Positions 27,501 through 36,549 of a stretch of DNA of 64,000 nt are shown here, in pieces. The notes below the pieces were generated by a model that saw nothing but the letters and a program-made list of their open reading frames with translations, was not told the DNA's origin and did no database searches. The first letter of the stretch is position 1, and each line of letters starts with the position of its first letter. A program made the translations under genes and the position numbers. Source of the DNA: Labilibacter marinus (lineage in GTDB: Bacteria; Bacteroidota; Bacteroidia; Bacteroidales; Marinilabiliaceae); NCBI RefSeq assembly GCF_001659685.2, contig NZ_LXYE02000006.1, positions 1 through 64,000 of the forward strand. The letters are read 5' to 3'.

Positions 27501-27935
27501 TTAGTTCTCTTGCATGCTTTTGAATCCGATATACATCAATGCCATGCCTGAAGTAGCTTGTTTTGTATCTAATTTAGCTTCAATAATACACTCTACAGAA
27601 CCTGTTATTTTAAAATCCCAAGTATTAGTTTTATTATGCTCGTCGTTGGAGAACAATAGGTTTCTGTTGGTATCGTATACCGAAAAAATGATAGGCTCGT
27701 TTCTTCCAGAGCAAGCAGCTAATCTATACATGCTTCCATTTAAAAATGTAGTATGAAATTCGGCCACTTCGTCACCTGTTAAAAAAGCTCTAAGAGGTTG
27801 TCCATTAGGAATAAATGGTGAAGTAATCAAGCTTGAACAATCTTGTGTTTTTTCCTCTTGAGAATTAACCAATGAAGGTGTGAAAACATTTACTGCTAAA
27901 ATAATGATGAAGGTTAAAACAAGTCCTTTTTTCAT
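27501..27935 (-). CDS. Exported protein of unknown function
   Basis: A 144-aa protein with a signal peptide (about 1-25, ending VNSQ) and a small beta-rich mature domain. Two Cys (in QDCSSL and LAACSG) could form a disulfide, with a third in VECIIEAK. The segment RNEPIIFSVYDTNRNLLFSN suggests a beta-sandwich. It is co-oriented with and 53 bp upstream of the ABC transporter gene, so it may be a periplasmic accessory of that transporter; this is inference from position only. Confidence 0.65.
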   Translation of the reverse strand: MKKGLVLTFIIILAVNVFTPSLVNSQEEKTQDCSSLITSPFIPNGQPLRAFLTGDEVAEFHTTFLNGSMYRLAACSGRNEPIIFSVYDTNRNLLFSNDEHNKTNTWDFKITGSVECIIEAKLDTKQATSGMALMYIGFKSMQEN

Positions 27936-28186
27936 GAGTGGCGCGTTTATTTTTTTGAGTGTGCTAATATTATTTCGAAAATTACGGTCTGTTACTCTAA
28001 CGGTATAAAACTACAATATATTATTCTTTATACAGTAATTAAATGCCCTTAATTTGCTGTCTAAAATAGCTATTTTTATTAAAAAACACTACAAAATATG
28101 TGCAACCTGCCAATTATTATTCTTTTTCTTAAAAAAATCGTTCATATTTAGTGCCTAATCAATAATTACTAATATTAAATAAACTT

Positions 28187-30334
28187 ATGAAAAGAGTAAT
28201 CTTATCATTTATTCTGCTGCTGCATATTGTATCAGTTAGCGCACAAAGCAATAACAAATTAAGTCTGGAAGATGTCATTTCTGGGGGTAAAAATTATAGA
28301 AAATTTATTCCAAGTTACAAAAACATTAAGTTTTTAGGGAATTCGGATGATCTGGTTTTAAATACTTCAGATAGCTTATTTATAGTTACTGGTGAAGAGC
28401 AACGAGATCTTTTAATCACCATTCAGGATATTAATGAGAGTTTATCTAAAAAGGAATTAAAAACACTTACCTCGTTATGGAGTGTTAATTGGATTAATAG
28501 CGAAAAACTTTGGTTTAATAATGGCCAGGCTATTGTGGTTTATAATGTTTCAAGTAAAAAGATTGATTATACTTTGGAATTTCCGGAAGGAGCAAAACAT
28601 ATCGATTTCAACCTTGAATCTTCCGCAGCTATTTTTATTAAAGATGATAACCTTTACATATTAAGTAAAGATCAGCAAGCTGTTTTGATTGAGGAAGGAT
28701 CAGAAGATGGTATTGTTTTAGGACAGTCTGTTCATAGAAATGAATTTGGCATTCAAAAAGGCATATTCTGGTCGCCAGATGGCACTTCTGTTGCTTTTTA
28801 CAGAATGGATGAATCTATGGTGACAGATTATCCTTTGGTGAACGTAAATAAAAGAGTTGCTGAAGTGGAAAATACTAAATACCCAATGGCTGGTATGAAG
28901 AGTCATGAGGTAACGCTGGGTGTTTATAATATTACAGACCAATCTTTGGTTTATATGAATACGGGCGAACCCAAAGAAAAGTACTTGACAAATATCGCCT
29001 GGAGTGCGGATAATCAAAATATCTTAATAGCCGAATTGAATAGAGGTCAGGATCATATGCAATTAAAAATGTATGATTCAAAAAAGGGAACTTTTGTAAA
29101 AGAGTTATTCGAAGAAAAAAGCGATAGATGGGTTGAACCTGAAAACCCCGCTTTATTTATTCCAAATAAAAGTGCTCAGTTTATTTGGCAGAGCGAAAGA
29201 GATGGCTTTAATCATTTATATATTTATGATATAAATAAAGGATTGCTTAAACAGCTAACCAAAGGGGAATGGGTGGTTACATCGGTACATGGTTTTGATA
29301 CGACAGGTAAAAATATCTTTATTACTGCCACAAAAGACGAAGGTGTATTAAACCGAAACTTATATAAAGTATCGTTAAGTAGTGGTAAGATGAAAAGATT
29401 AACATCAGAGGAAGGTGTGCACACGATTACTGTTAGTAAGTCAGGCAATAAAGTGATTGATATGTACTCAAATGTATCTACTCCACGTGTAATTCAGGTG
29501 TTGGATGTAAAAAAGAAAGATACACGTTTATTGCATGTGGCTGAAAATCCATTTAAGGGTTACGAAGTAGGTAAGATAGTTATGGATACAATAAAATCAG
29601 TTGATGGAGAAACTGATTTATATAGTCGTATGATTTTACCTCCAAATTTTGATGCTTCTAAAAAATACCCTGTGGTTGTTTATGTTTACGGTGGACCACA
29701 TGCTCAAATGGTAAAAAATAGTTGGTTAGGATCTGCTCGTATGTGGCAGTTGTATATGGCACAGCAAGGATATATTGCCTTTACCATGGATAATCGCGGT
29801 ACACCCGATAGAGGTTGTGATTTCGAGAAAGTGATTCATCGTCAGTTAGGTGAAGCGGAAACTGCGGATCAAATGGAAGGTGTGAAGTATTTAAAGTCTT
29901 TGCCATATGTTGATGCGGATAGGATAGGAGTGCATGGTTGGAGTTTTGGTGGTTTTATGACTATTAATCTTATGGAAAAGTATCCTGAAGTATTTAAAGT
30001 TGGCGTTTCAGGAGGACCAGTTACCGATTGGAAATACTACGAAATAATGTATGGTGAGCGTTATATGGATTCTCCCGAAGAAAATAAAGAAGGTTATGCC
30101 ATGACCAACCTAAATGATCGTACGCAGACTATTGAAGGTCGTCTGTTAGTGATTCATGGTGCTATTGATCCTACTGTAGTTTGGCAGCATAGCATGGTTT
30201 TTATTGAGCAATGTATAAAAAACAGAAAGCAAGTCGATTATTTTGTATATCCTCGACACGAGCATAATGTAAGAGGTGCAGATCGTGTTCATTTAATGCA
30301 AAAAGTGACTACTTACTTTAACGATTTTTTATAA
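28187..30334 (+). CDS. Dipeptidyl peptidase IV-like S9 family peptidase
   Basis: An exported prolyl-type exopeptidase of 715 aa. The signal peptide is about 1-19 (ending VSAQ). A seven- or eight-bladed beta-propeller (about 40-470) precedes the alpha/beta hydrolase domain. The nucleophile is Ser586 in GWSFGG, the acid is Asp661 in HGAIDPT and the base is a His in PRHEHN (691-693). YVYGGPHAQ marks the oxyanion region. It probably cleaves Xaa-Pro or Xaa-Ala dipeptides from peptides in the periplasm or at the outer membrane. It is divergent from the ABC unit and ends at a bidirectional terminator. Confidence 0.92.
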   Translation: MKRVILSFILLLHIVSVSAQSNNKLSLEDVISGGKNYRKFIPSYKNIKFLGNSDDLVLNTSDSLFIVTGEEQRDLLITIQDINESLSKKELKTLTSLWSVNWINSEKLWFNNGQAIVVYNVSSKKIDYTLEFPEGAKHIDFNLESSAAIFIKDDNLYILSKDQQAVLIEEGSEDGIVLGQSVHRNEFGIQKGIFWSPDGTSVAFYRMDESMVTDYPLVNVNKRVAEVENTKYPMAGMKSHEVTLGVYNITDQSLVYMNTGEPKEKYLTNIAWSADNQNILIAELNRGQDHMQLKMYDSKKGTFVKELFEEKSDRWVEPENPALFIPNKSAQFIWQSERDGFNHLYIYDINKGLLKQLTKGEWVVTSVHGFDTTGKNIFITATKDEGVLNRNLYKVSLSSGKMKRLTSEEGVHTITVSKSGNKVIDMYSNVSTPRVIQVLDVKKKDTRLLHVAENPFKGYEVGKIVMDTIKSVDGETDLYSRMILPPNFDASKKYPVVVYVYGGPHAQMVKNSWLGSARMWQLYMAQQGYIAFTMDNRGTPDRGCDFEKVIHRQLGEAETADQMEGVKYLKSLPYVDADRIGVHGWSFGGFMTINLMEKYPEVFKVGVSGGPVTDWKYYEIMYGERYMDSPEENKEGYAMTNLNDRTQTIEGRLLVIHGAIDPTVVWQHSMVFIEQCIKNRKQVDYFVYPRHEHNVRGADRVHLMQKVTTYFNDFL

Positions 30335-30352
30335 GGGTTAAATAGATTATTT

Positions 30353-30382
30353 GAAAGGGCTGCCATGATTGGTAGCCCTTTC
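30353..30382. terminator. Bidirectional terminator after the S9 peptidase
   Basis: A 13-position stem with one G-U pair (GAAAGGGCTGCCA / TGGTAGCCCTTTC) and a 4-nt loop. It abuts the stop codon of the leftward barrel gene at 30382-30384. Confidence 0.85.
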
Positions 30383-32241
30383 TATTTGTAAATATCTACA
30401 TATGGTTTACGAGGACCAAATTGATTAAACTGACCAATTTTTTCTCCAGAAAGATTAAAATCAGTAGGGCTTCCTTCTGGTGGTATTCTTGGAAAGAACG
30501 CCAATTGTAGCTGTATAGTGTTAAATACTAGATGGTCGTTTCTGATTCTGATTCCACCTCCCAAAGAAAAATAGGGTTTGCTTTCTAATAATTGATCATT
30601 GGTGGATAGCCAAGCCATATCATAAAAAGTGAAAAATGCCATTTTAAACCCCAACAATTCTTTACTTGAAAACAGAATATTCTCAGAGTTGAAAACCAGT
30701 TTCGTTGTTCCTCTTAAATTAAAATTCCTTAAGGCTCTGATACCTTCATTAGCTTCATTGATAAATAGATAGTTTGGTCTGCTATGGTGCATGCCAATTA
30801 CATAGTTCAATGATACAAACGACCTCCATCGGTGCCTACCCACATTTTTTAAGGACGAAATGTACTTGGTTTGTAATTTTATTCTAGAATCTTCAGGATG
30901 CCCATTATATAAGTATGTCTGGTATTCACCACCAAAGTACAGAAAGCCTTTATTTGGAATAAGCGCCTTTCCTAATGAAAAATGAGCACCTAAATACGGT
31001 CTGTTTTTTGCGTTATTGTGATTATATCCAAAACTCAATGCGCCATTAAATCCATAAGGAACATCCTCGGTTCTTCCATAATTATATATCAGCTCGTTTT
31101 TATAGAAATCTCTTTTAGAAAAGGATACAGAGCCAAATACATACAAATTAGGTTTGTAATGTGGCATTTGCATCATTGAATCGCTCAGGTTATTATAATT
31201 GGAGATCATGGTCTGCCCCATAAATGTTAGATTCGATCTATCAAAAAAGTTTTCAGCATTGATGAGTATCGATTTACCAAGCCAAAAATCCTGAATTAGA
31301 TAATCGTAATTATCATCATAAACATCTTCAAATTCAGGATCGTGAATTTTATGGTTCTTTTTGACATGAAAACCTCCGGCATATTTTATTTCAGGGATAA
31401 AAAAATCCTTGTGCGCCCCTACATTTATATAATGTGCCCTATTTAAATCACTCCATTCTGCATCTAGGGTGATAAATGAACCATATATATTTTCCCACCG
31501 GATATGTTCATAAAATCCAAAATCTCGGTTATCGGTAGGTACTGTACTCAAACTGTGTTCAAGTTCTAATCCAAAACCTAGTACGTTCGTACTGTATATT
31601 CCTAATCTTGCATTAGTTGCAGATAAAGATGTATTTACACCATATGGATAGCTATCCTGAGTAATTACCAAAATATCTACTAAAGTAGAATCTGTTTTAT
31701 CTGGTTCAGCAATGATTAAAGCATCGGTAATAAAATTCAACGAACGTAAAATACGTTCACTATCTCTAATTTTTTGATATTTAGAAAACTCTCCATTTTT
31801 AAAGGTTAGGTTGTTTTTAATGATACTGGTTTGGGTTTCGAATCGGAGCTTATTTAGGTTCTTTTCTAAGTTGTTGGTCGTAACTCCAACAGTATCAAGT
31901 ATATTTTTAGCAAAGGGCGAAACCTGTTTAATTTTCACCTCCCGAATAATTTTATTGTTCTGCTGTTGGTTAGCTCTATCAAAAGCTAAGGTTAAATCAT
32001 GTTTTGAAACATTGGAACTTTTAGAAGTAACAAGCCATTCGTATAGTTTTTTGTATACGTAACTACTATCGGCCTGTTGCTTTAAATATTTTTGAATAGA
32101 TGCAGGACTACTTAAGGTATCAGTTGGGTTTGTAATGTTTTGTGCAGAAGCAGCCGAACATAGCAGGAATAGTTGTATTGTTATTATCAATGGTATTACA
32201 TGATAACGACTATAACTAAAGTATGTAGGTTGTTTTCTCAA
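30382..32241 (-). CDS. Outer-membrane beta-barrel protein with POTRA-like N-terminus
   Basis: A 619-aa exported protein. The signal peptide ends near residue 34 (LCSAASAQ). A POTRA-like region at about 90-190 (REVKIKQVSPF, a segment resembling YQKIRDSERILRSLNFITDA, then VDILVITQD) precedes about 400 residues of alternating strands with many aromatic residues and Gly, ending in a C-terminal strand. This resembles the two-part plan of BamA/TamA-type proteins, although the family itself is uncharacterised. No ATG occurs before or within the signal peptide and an in-frame TAG lies 2 codons upstream, so translation must begin at TTG (32241). Confidence 0.75.
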   Translation of the reverse strand: MRKQPTYFSYSRYHVIPLIITIQLFLLCSAASAQNITNPTDTLSSPASIQKYLKQQADSSYVYKKLYEWLVTSKSSNVSKHDLTLAFDRANQQQNNKIIREVKIKQVSPFAKNILDTVGVTTNNLEKNLNKLRFETQTSIIKNNLTFKNGEFSKYQKIRDSERILRSLNFITDALIIAEPDKTDSTLVDILVITQDSYPYGVNTSLSATNARLGIYSTNVLGFGLELEHSLSTVPTDNRDFGFYEHIRWENIYGSFITLDAEWSDLNRAHYINVGAHKDFFIPEIKYAGGFHVKKNHKIHDPEFEDVYDDNYDYLIQDFWLGKSILINAENFFDRSNLTFMGQTMISNYNNLSDSMMQMPHYKPNLYVFGSVSFSKRDFYKNELIYNYGRTEDVPYGFNGALSFGYNHNNAKNRPYLGAHFSLGKALIPNKGFLYFGGEYQTYLYNGHPEDSRIKLQTKYISSLKNVGRHRWRSFVSLNYVIGMHHSRPNYLFINEANEGIRALRNFNLRGTTKLVFNSENILFSSKELLGFKMAFFTFYDMAWLSTNDQLLESKPYFSLGGGIRIRNDHLVFNTIQLQLAFFPRIPPEGSPTDFNLSGEKIGQFNQFGPRKPYVDIYK

Positions 32242-32381
32242 AAGCTAAACATTGTAAAACTCTAATATATGAAGAAATTGAACTAAGGAAGTTGTAATTT
32301 CAGTTAAAATAAACTAATTCGATACAGGAACTATGGCTTAAAGACTTTAATGTAATTGAATTGAGATTGTCTATAAACAAA

Positions 32382-32405
32382 GAAACCGGCTGTAAGGCCG
32401 GTTTC
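32382..32405 (-). terminator. Terminator of the Cys-rich lipoprotein gene
   Basis: A 9-bp perfect stem (GAAACCGGC / GCCGGTTTC) with a 6-nt loop, 23 bp past the stop codon of the leftward lipoprotein gene. The U-tract on the minus strand is interrupted (TTTGTTTATAG). Confidence 0.7.
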
Positions 32406-32427
32406 AAAATATTGTATTGCTAATTTC

Positions 32428-32934
32428 TTACAGTGTTTTAAAATTCTGACACGTAAGGGTGTAGTCGTTTTTCTGCTCTGCAGTACAAGGTTCACCTTCA
32501 GCATGCATGTGTGGCTCCTTTTTAGCAAGGGTTACAATTCCTGTAGCAGCAATTTTATTTCCTTCTAAACTTGGCTCAAAAGTACTTATTTCTTCGCTTG
32601 CCTCTATTCTAATGTAAATTGAATCGTTGCTTCCTGCAATAAACATTTTTTTACCAGTTTGTTTACAGGTGTGCATTACAAGTCCTGTTAACTCTACTTT
32701 TTTGTCTATATACTTTTCAGGGCTAGCCAAAAGATCATCTACCGAAATCGCTAACGCTGTAGTATCCGATGGATCGGAACAACAAGATTCTGTTGTTTTC
32801 TTTTCTTCGCAACAAGTGCTTTTCTCAGAAGTTTCGCAACAAGCTGCTTTTTCTTTCTTTTTATCCTTCGCTTCTTTTGCAACACAGGCTACAATTAAAA
32901 TGGCAAAGAATACACTTAATAATACGTTTTTCAT
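32428..32934 (-). CDS. Cysteine-rich lipoprotein of unknown function
   Basis: A 168-aa lipoprotein. I take the ATG at 32934, because the preceding 40 residues of the open frame lack a signal sequence whereas this Met begins MKNVLLSVFFAILIVAC with lipobox Cys17. A low-complexity Lys/Glu/Ser linker carries three CC pairs (AACCET, STCCEE, ESCCSD), a possible soft-metal site. The C-terminal half (VDDLLASPEKYIDKKVELTG, then VMHTCKQTGKKMFIAG) resembles an OB-fold. A HMHAEG segment adds His residues, and single Cys residues follow near the end. A metal or redox role is only a guess. Confidence 0.7.
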   Translation of the reverse strand: MKNVLLSVFFAILIVACVAKEAKDKKKEKAACCETSEKSTCCEEKKTTESCCSDPSDTTALAISVDDLLASPEKYIDKKVELTGLVMHTCKQTGKKMFIAGSNDSIYIRIEASEEISTFEPSLEGNKIAATGIVTLAKKEPHMHAEGEPCTAEQKNDYTLTCQNFKTL

Positions 32935-33196
32935 TTTGTCAAATCTGTTTTTAATGCCTTTGTTATTGGATTCAAGGGCAAATAGTGTTGTTTTGGAATT
33001 ACCTCTTTTTTCGATAAGCGGATAACAAATATAATTAATGCTTTCTTTTATCAAAGCTTATACCCTAAAAAACTACTGGATTACTAGGTGAAAAAATGGC
33101 ATATATTATTTTCAAAACAAGGTCAAAATGGCGTGGTTTACGGGCTGGCAAATGTTTTGTTACGTTTATAATGAATTTTTCAAAAAGAAAATAAAA

Positions 33197-35779
33197 ATGA
33201 ATTTAAAGGAATATACAATTAAATCGCAGGAGGCCATTCAAAAGGCGATTGAAATTGCCACGGGTCTCAATCATCAAGCCATTGAACCTGGACATATTTT
33301 AATGGGAATTCTTCAGGTAGATAAAAATGTGATACCACATTTATTAAATAAGTTATCTGCACAAAATATAGAAGTTCCACTTAAAGCTATTGTTGAAGGT
33401 TATCCCAAAGTTTCTGGTGGTGAGCCATACTTGTCAAAAAGTGCTAATGAGCTATTAATGAAGGCTAAGGACTATTTGAGAGAATTTAACGATGAGTTTG
33501 TTAGTGTTGAGCATTTGATGCTTGGAATACTTAAAGTGAAAGATGCTGTATCTAATTTATTAAAAGATGCAGGCGTGACAGAACAGGCTTTAAAAGCGGC
33601 CATTCAGGAATTAAGAAAAGGAGCTAAGGTAGACTCTCCATCAGCGGAGGATAATTACAATGCCTTAAACAGATATGCGGTTAATCTGAATGAAAGAGCG
33701 CGCTCGGGCAAGCTAGATCCTGTGATTGGAAGAGACGAAGAAATAAGGAGGGTACTTCAAATATTATCGAGACGTACTAAAAATAATCCGATACTAATTG
33801 GAGAGCCAGGTGTTGGAAAAACCGCTATTGGGGAAGGAATAGCCATTCGAATTGTAAATGGAGATGTACCAGAGAACTTAAAATCTAAATTGATTTACTC
33901 TTTAGATATGGGTGCATTGATAGCTGGAGCTAAATATAAAGGAGAGTTTGAAGAACGCTTAAAAGCTGTGGTAAAAGAGGTGACTTCAAGCGATGGCGAT
34001 ATCGTCATGTTTATTGATGAGATACATACCTTAGTTGGTGCAGGAAAAGGAGAAGGTGCCATGGATGCAGCCAATATATTAAAGCCTGCTTTAGCACGTG
34101 GTGAATTGAGAGCCGTGGGTGCTACAACCTTAAGTGAATATCAAAAATATTTTGAGAAGGATAAAGCTTTAGAAAGACGCTTTCAACAGGTGATGGTGAA
34201 TGAACCAGATACCATTAGTGCCATATCTATATTACGCGGATTAAAAGAACGTTACGAAAATCACCATAAGGTTAGAATTAAAGATGATGCCATCATTGCA
34301 GCGGTTAATTTATCCACTAAATATATTTCTGATAGGTTTTTACCAGACAAGGCTATTGACCTCATTGATGAAGCAGCAGCTAAGTTACGATTGGAGATGA
34401 ATTCAGTTCCTGAGGAGTTGGATGAGTTAGACCGTAAGGTGAAGCAGTTGGAGATTGAACGCGAAGCTATCAAAAGAGAAGGTGACGGGTTGAAGCTTCA
34501 AAATTTGGTGAAAGAATTATCGGAATTGAAGGATTTACAAAGTGATTTTCGTGCAAAGTGGCAAGAGGAGAAATCTATTGTGGATGATATTCAAAAACAG
34601 AAGACAGATATTGAGCACTATAAATTTGAAGCGGAAAAAGCGGAACGCGAAGGTTTATTCGATTTGGTGGCTGAGTTACGTTACGGTAAAATAAAGGTAG
34701 CTGAAGAGCGCATCGAAGAACTCAAGCAGGAACTAAAAGATCGTCAACTAGAGAATGCTTTAATTAAAGAGGAGGTAGATTCAGAAGATGTTGCTGGGGT
34801 AGTCAGTCGATGGACAGGCATTCCAATTACTAAAATGCTCAAAAGCGAGAAGGAAAAATTGTTGAATCTAGAAAGTGAATTACATAAAAGAGTAGTTGGT
34901 CAGGAAGAAGCCATTGAAGCCGTTTCGGATGCGATAAGAAGGAGTAGAGCTGGTTTACAAGATGAAAAGCGACCTGTGGGTTCGTTTATATTTTTGGGTA
35001 TGTCGGGTGTTGGTAAAACGGAACTGGCCAAGGCTTTAGCTACCTATTTATTTGATGATGAGAATAAGATGACGCGTATTGATATGTCTGAATTTCAGGA
35101 AAGACATTCAGTTTCAAGATTGATAGGAGCACCTCCAGGGTATGTGGGTTATGATGAAGGAGGTCAGTTGACTGAGGCGGTGCGTCGCAAACCATATTCG
35201 GTGGTGTTATTGGATGAAATAGAAAAGGCGCATCCTGATGTTTTTAACGTATTGTTGCAAGTGCTCGATGATGGGCGTTTAACTGATAACAAAGGTAGAG
35301 TAGTGGATTTTAAAAATACTATCATTATCATGACCTCAAATGCGGGTAGTCACTTGATACAAAAGAATTTTGATGCTGTATCAGAAAGTAATTCGGAAGA
35401 AGTAATAGAGAAAACCAAGAAAGAAGTATTTGAGCTTTTACGAAGTACCATAAGGCCAGAGTTTTTGAATAGGATAGATGATATCATCATGTTTACACCA
35501 CTTAGTAGAAAAGAGATTGAAGAAATTGTAGCCCTTCAGTTTAACGGCATTAAGAAAACGCTTGCCTCAAAACAAGTACAAATAGATATCAGTACCGAAG
35601 CTATTTCATTTATTGCCAGCGCTGGTTTCGACCCATTGTTTGGAGCTCGACCTATCAAACGAGTGCTTCAAAAGCAAGTATTAAATGAGTTATCAAAAAG
35701 AATATTAGCAGATGCAGTTGATAAAAATAAAAAGATAATGATTGACCATGAGGATAATAGCCTAGTTTTTAGTAACTAG
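33197..35779 (+). CDS. clpB: ATP-dependent disaggregase ClpB
   Basis: A Hsp100 chaperone that resolves protein aggregates with DnaK. I take the ATG at 33197 (MNLKEYTIKSQE), giving 860 aa, the usual ClpB length; the open frame extends 69 bp further upstream without family similarity. In order: Clp N-domain repeats (about 1-145), AAA domain 1 with GEPGVGKTA, a coiled-coil middle domain (about 400-520) that distinguishes ClpB from ClpA/ClpC, and AAA domain 2 with GMSGVGKTE and LLDEIEKAH. The C-terminal domain is complete. I see no CIRCE element. Confidence 0.96.
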   Translation: MNLKEYTIKSQEAIQKAIEIATGLNHQAIEPGHILMGILQVDKNVIPHLLNKLSAQNIEVPLKAIVEGYPKVSGGEPYLSKSANELLMKAKDYLREFNDEFVSVEHLMLGILKVKDAVSNLLKDAGVTEQALKAAIQELRKGAKVDSPSAEDNYNALNRYAVNLNERARSGKLDPVIGRDEEIRRVLQILSRRTKNNPILIGEPGVGKTAIGEGIAIRIVNGDVPENLKSKLIYSLDMGALIAGAKYKGEFEERLKAVVKEVTSSDGDIVMFIDEIHTLVGAGKGEGAMDAANILKPALARGELRAVGATTLSEYQKYFEKDKALERRFQQVMVNEPDTISAISILRGLKERYENHHKVRIKDDAIIAAVNLSTKYISDRFLPDKAIDLIDEAAAKLRLEMNSVPEELDELDRKVKQLEIEREAIKREGDGLKLQNLVKELSELKDLQSDFRAKWQEEKSIVDDIQKQKTDIEHYKFEAEKAEREGLFDLVAELRYGKIKVAEERIEELKQELKDRQLENALIKEEVDSEDVAGVVSRWTGIPITKMLKSEKEKLLNLESELHKRVVGQEEAIEAVSDAIRRSRAGLQDEKRPVGSFIFLGMSGVGKTELAKALATYLFDDENKMTRIDMSEFQERHSVSRLIGAPPGYVGYDEGGQLTEAVRRKPYSVVLLDEIEKAHPDVFNVLLQVLDDGRLTDNKGRVVDFKNTIIIMTSNAGSHLIQKNFDAVSESNSEEVIEKTKKEVFELLRSTIRPEFLNRIDDIIMFTPLSRKEIEEIVALQFNGIKKTLASKQVQIDISTEAISFIASAGFDPLFGARPIKRVLQKQVLNELSKRILADAVDKNKKIMIDHEDNSLVFSN

Positions 35780-35815
35780 AGCTGAGTATTTATAGAATAG
35801 GATGAATAAAATGAT

Positions 35816-35851
35816 AAAACCTATTGAGGATGATAATTCTTGATAGGTTTT
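35816..35851 (+). terminator. Probable terminator of clpB
   Basis: A 9-bp perfect stem (AAAACCTAT / ATAGGTTTT) with an 18-nt loop, followed by TTATTGG. It begins 37 bp after the clpB stop codon. Confidence 0.65.
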
Positions 35852-35876
35852 TATTGGTGCAGCCAAAAGGTTTAAT

Positions 35877-35897
35877 ACCTCGAGGCTTGCCCGAGGT
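35877..35897. repeat. REP-like GC-rich hairpin
   Basis: The arms ACCTCG (35877-35882) and CGAGGT (35892-35897) pair around a GC-rich inner part with one A/C mismatch. The high GC content stands out in AT-rich surroundings, and the hairpin is followed by GGTTCAC. The shape resembles REP elements mobilised by RAYT transposases. Only one copy is in the window, so repetition is not shown. Confidence 0.4.
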
Positions 35898-36107
35898 GGT
35901 TCACTTATAAAGCGTTATTTACTATTTTTAGTTTCTTCAAATTTCAAAGGAGTCTGGTTATGAATGCTTTCTTTGTATCTGAATTACAATTACATTCGCA
36001 ATCTTAATTATTCTGCATTCGAATAGACGTGATATCTAGGTCAACTATTATTCTATGACTAGAATTGTTTTCTTTTTGCATGCCCATTATTCATCATCAA
36101 TGAGAAT

Positions 36108-36419
36108 CTAAATACTCATTCTTGTTATCATGATAAAAAACTGTTGTATAAAAAATAAACCTAGCGGAACTCCAATGAGGATGGATAAAGTAAATGAAAC
36201 GTATCTGTGCACATAAATTGAAAACAATCTGAAAATAAGATAACATAGTAATACAGTACTTAAAGAGTACATAAGTGCTGGTAACAAATATTCAAATTGA
36301 AATAGTTCTTTAATTGGCTGTGTTTCGTCATTTGCTTTAAATACAAAAAGAGTGAGTAGTACTGCCAAGATAAGATAAACTGAAAATCCTACTTTTTTTA
36401 AAGTTTGAGTTGTTGCCAT
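36108..36419 (-). CDS. Small membrane protein of unknown function
   Basis: A 103-aa protein with three predicted transmembrane helices at about 10-28, 45-68 and 74-97. Polar residues are confined to the ends and one loop (KANDETQPIKE). I recognise no family. It stands alone, with leftward neighbours more than 100 bp away on both sides, so there is no useful context. Confidence 0.6.
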   Translation of the reverse strand: MATTQTLKKVGFSVYLILAVLLTLFVFKANDETQPIKELFQFEYLLPALMYSLSTVLLCYLIFRLFSIYVHRYVSFTLSILIGVPLGLFFIQQFFIMITRMSI

Positions 36420-36549
36420 GTTATTGTCTTCTATATTAATACTGCTTGGTGTAAAATAGAAATTTAGAGGATAAACTTATTGTTATGTTGTATCCTCCGT
36501 TTAAATATATGCAGAAATCGCATATAAATCAATCCTACTTTCGGGCTCA

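Larger units (their letters stand above)
35780..36107. other. Intergenic region after clpB
   Basis: A 328-bp gap. It holds the clpB terminator (35816-35851) and a REP-like hairpin (35877-35897). The remaining 200 bp are AT-rich, with no gene or further structure that I can support. Confidence 0.55.

Noticed and set aside
32935-33054. 40-codon N-terminal extension of the Cys-rich lipoprotein
   Set aside because: It would bury the lipoprotein signal peptide that begins at 32934.
33128-33196. Upstream extension of the clpB frame by 23 codons
   Set aside because: ClpB family proteins begin at MNLKEYT-like sequence; the extension has no similarity and would exceed the usual length.
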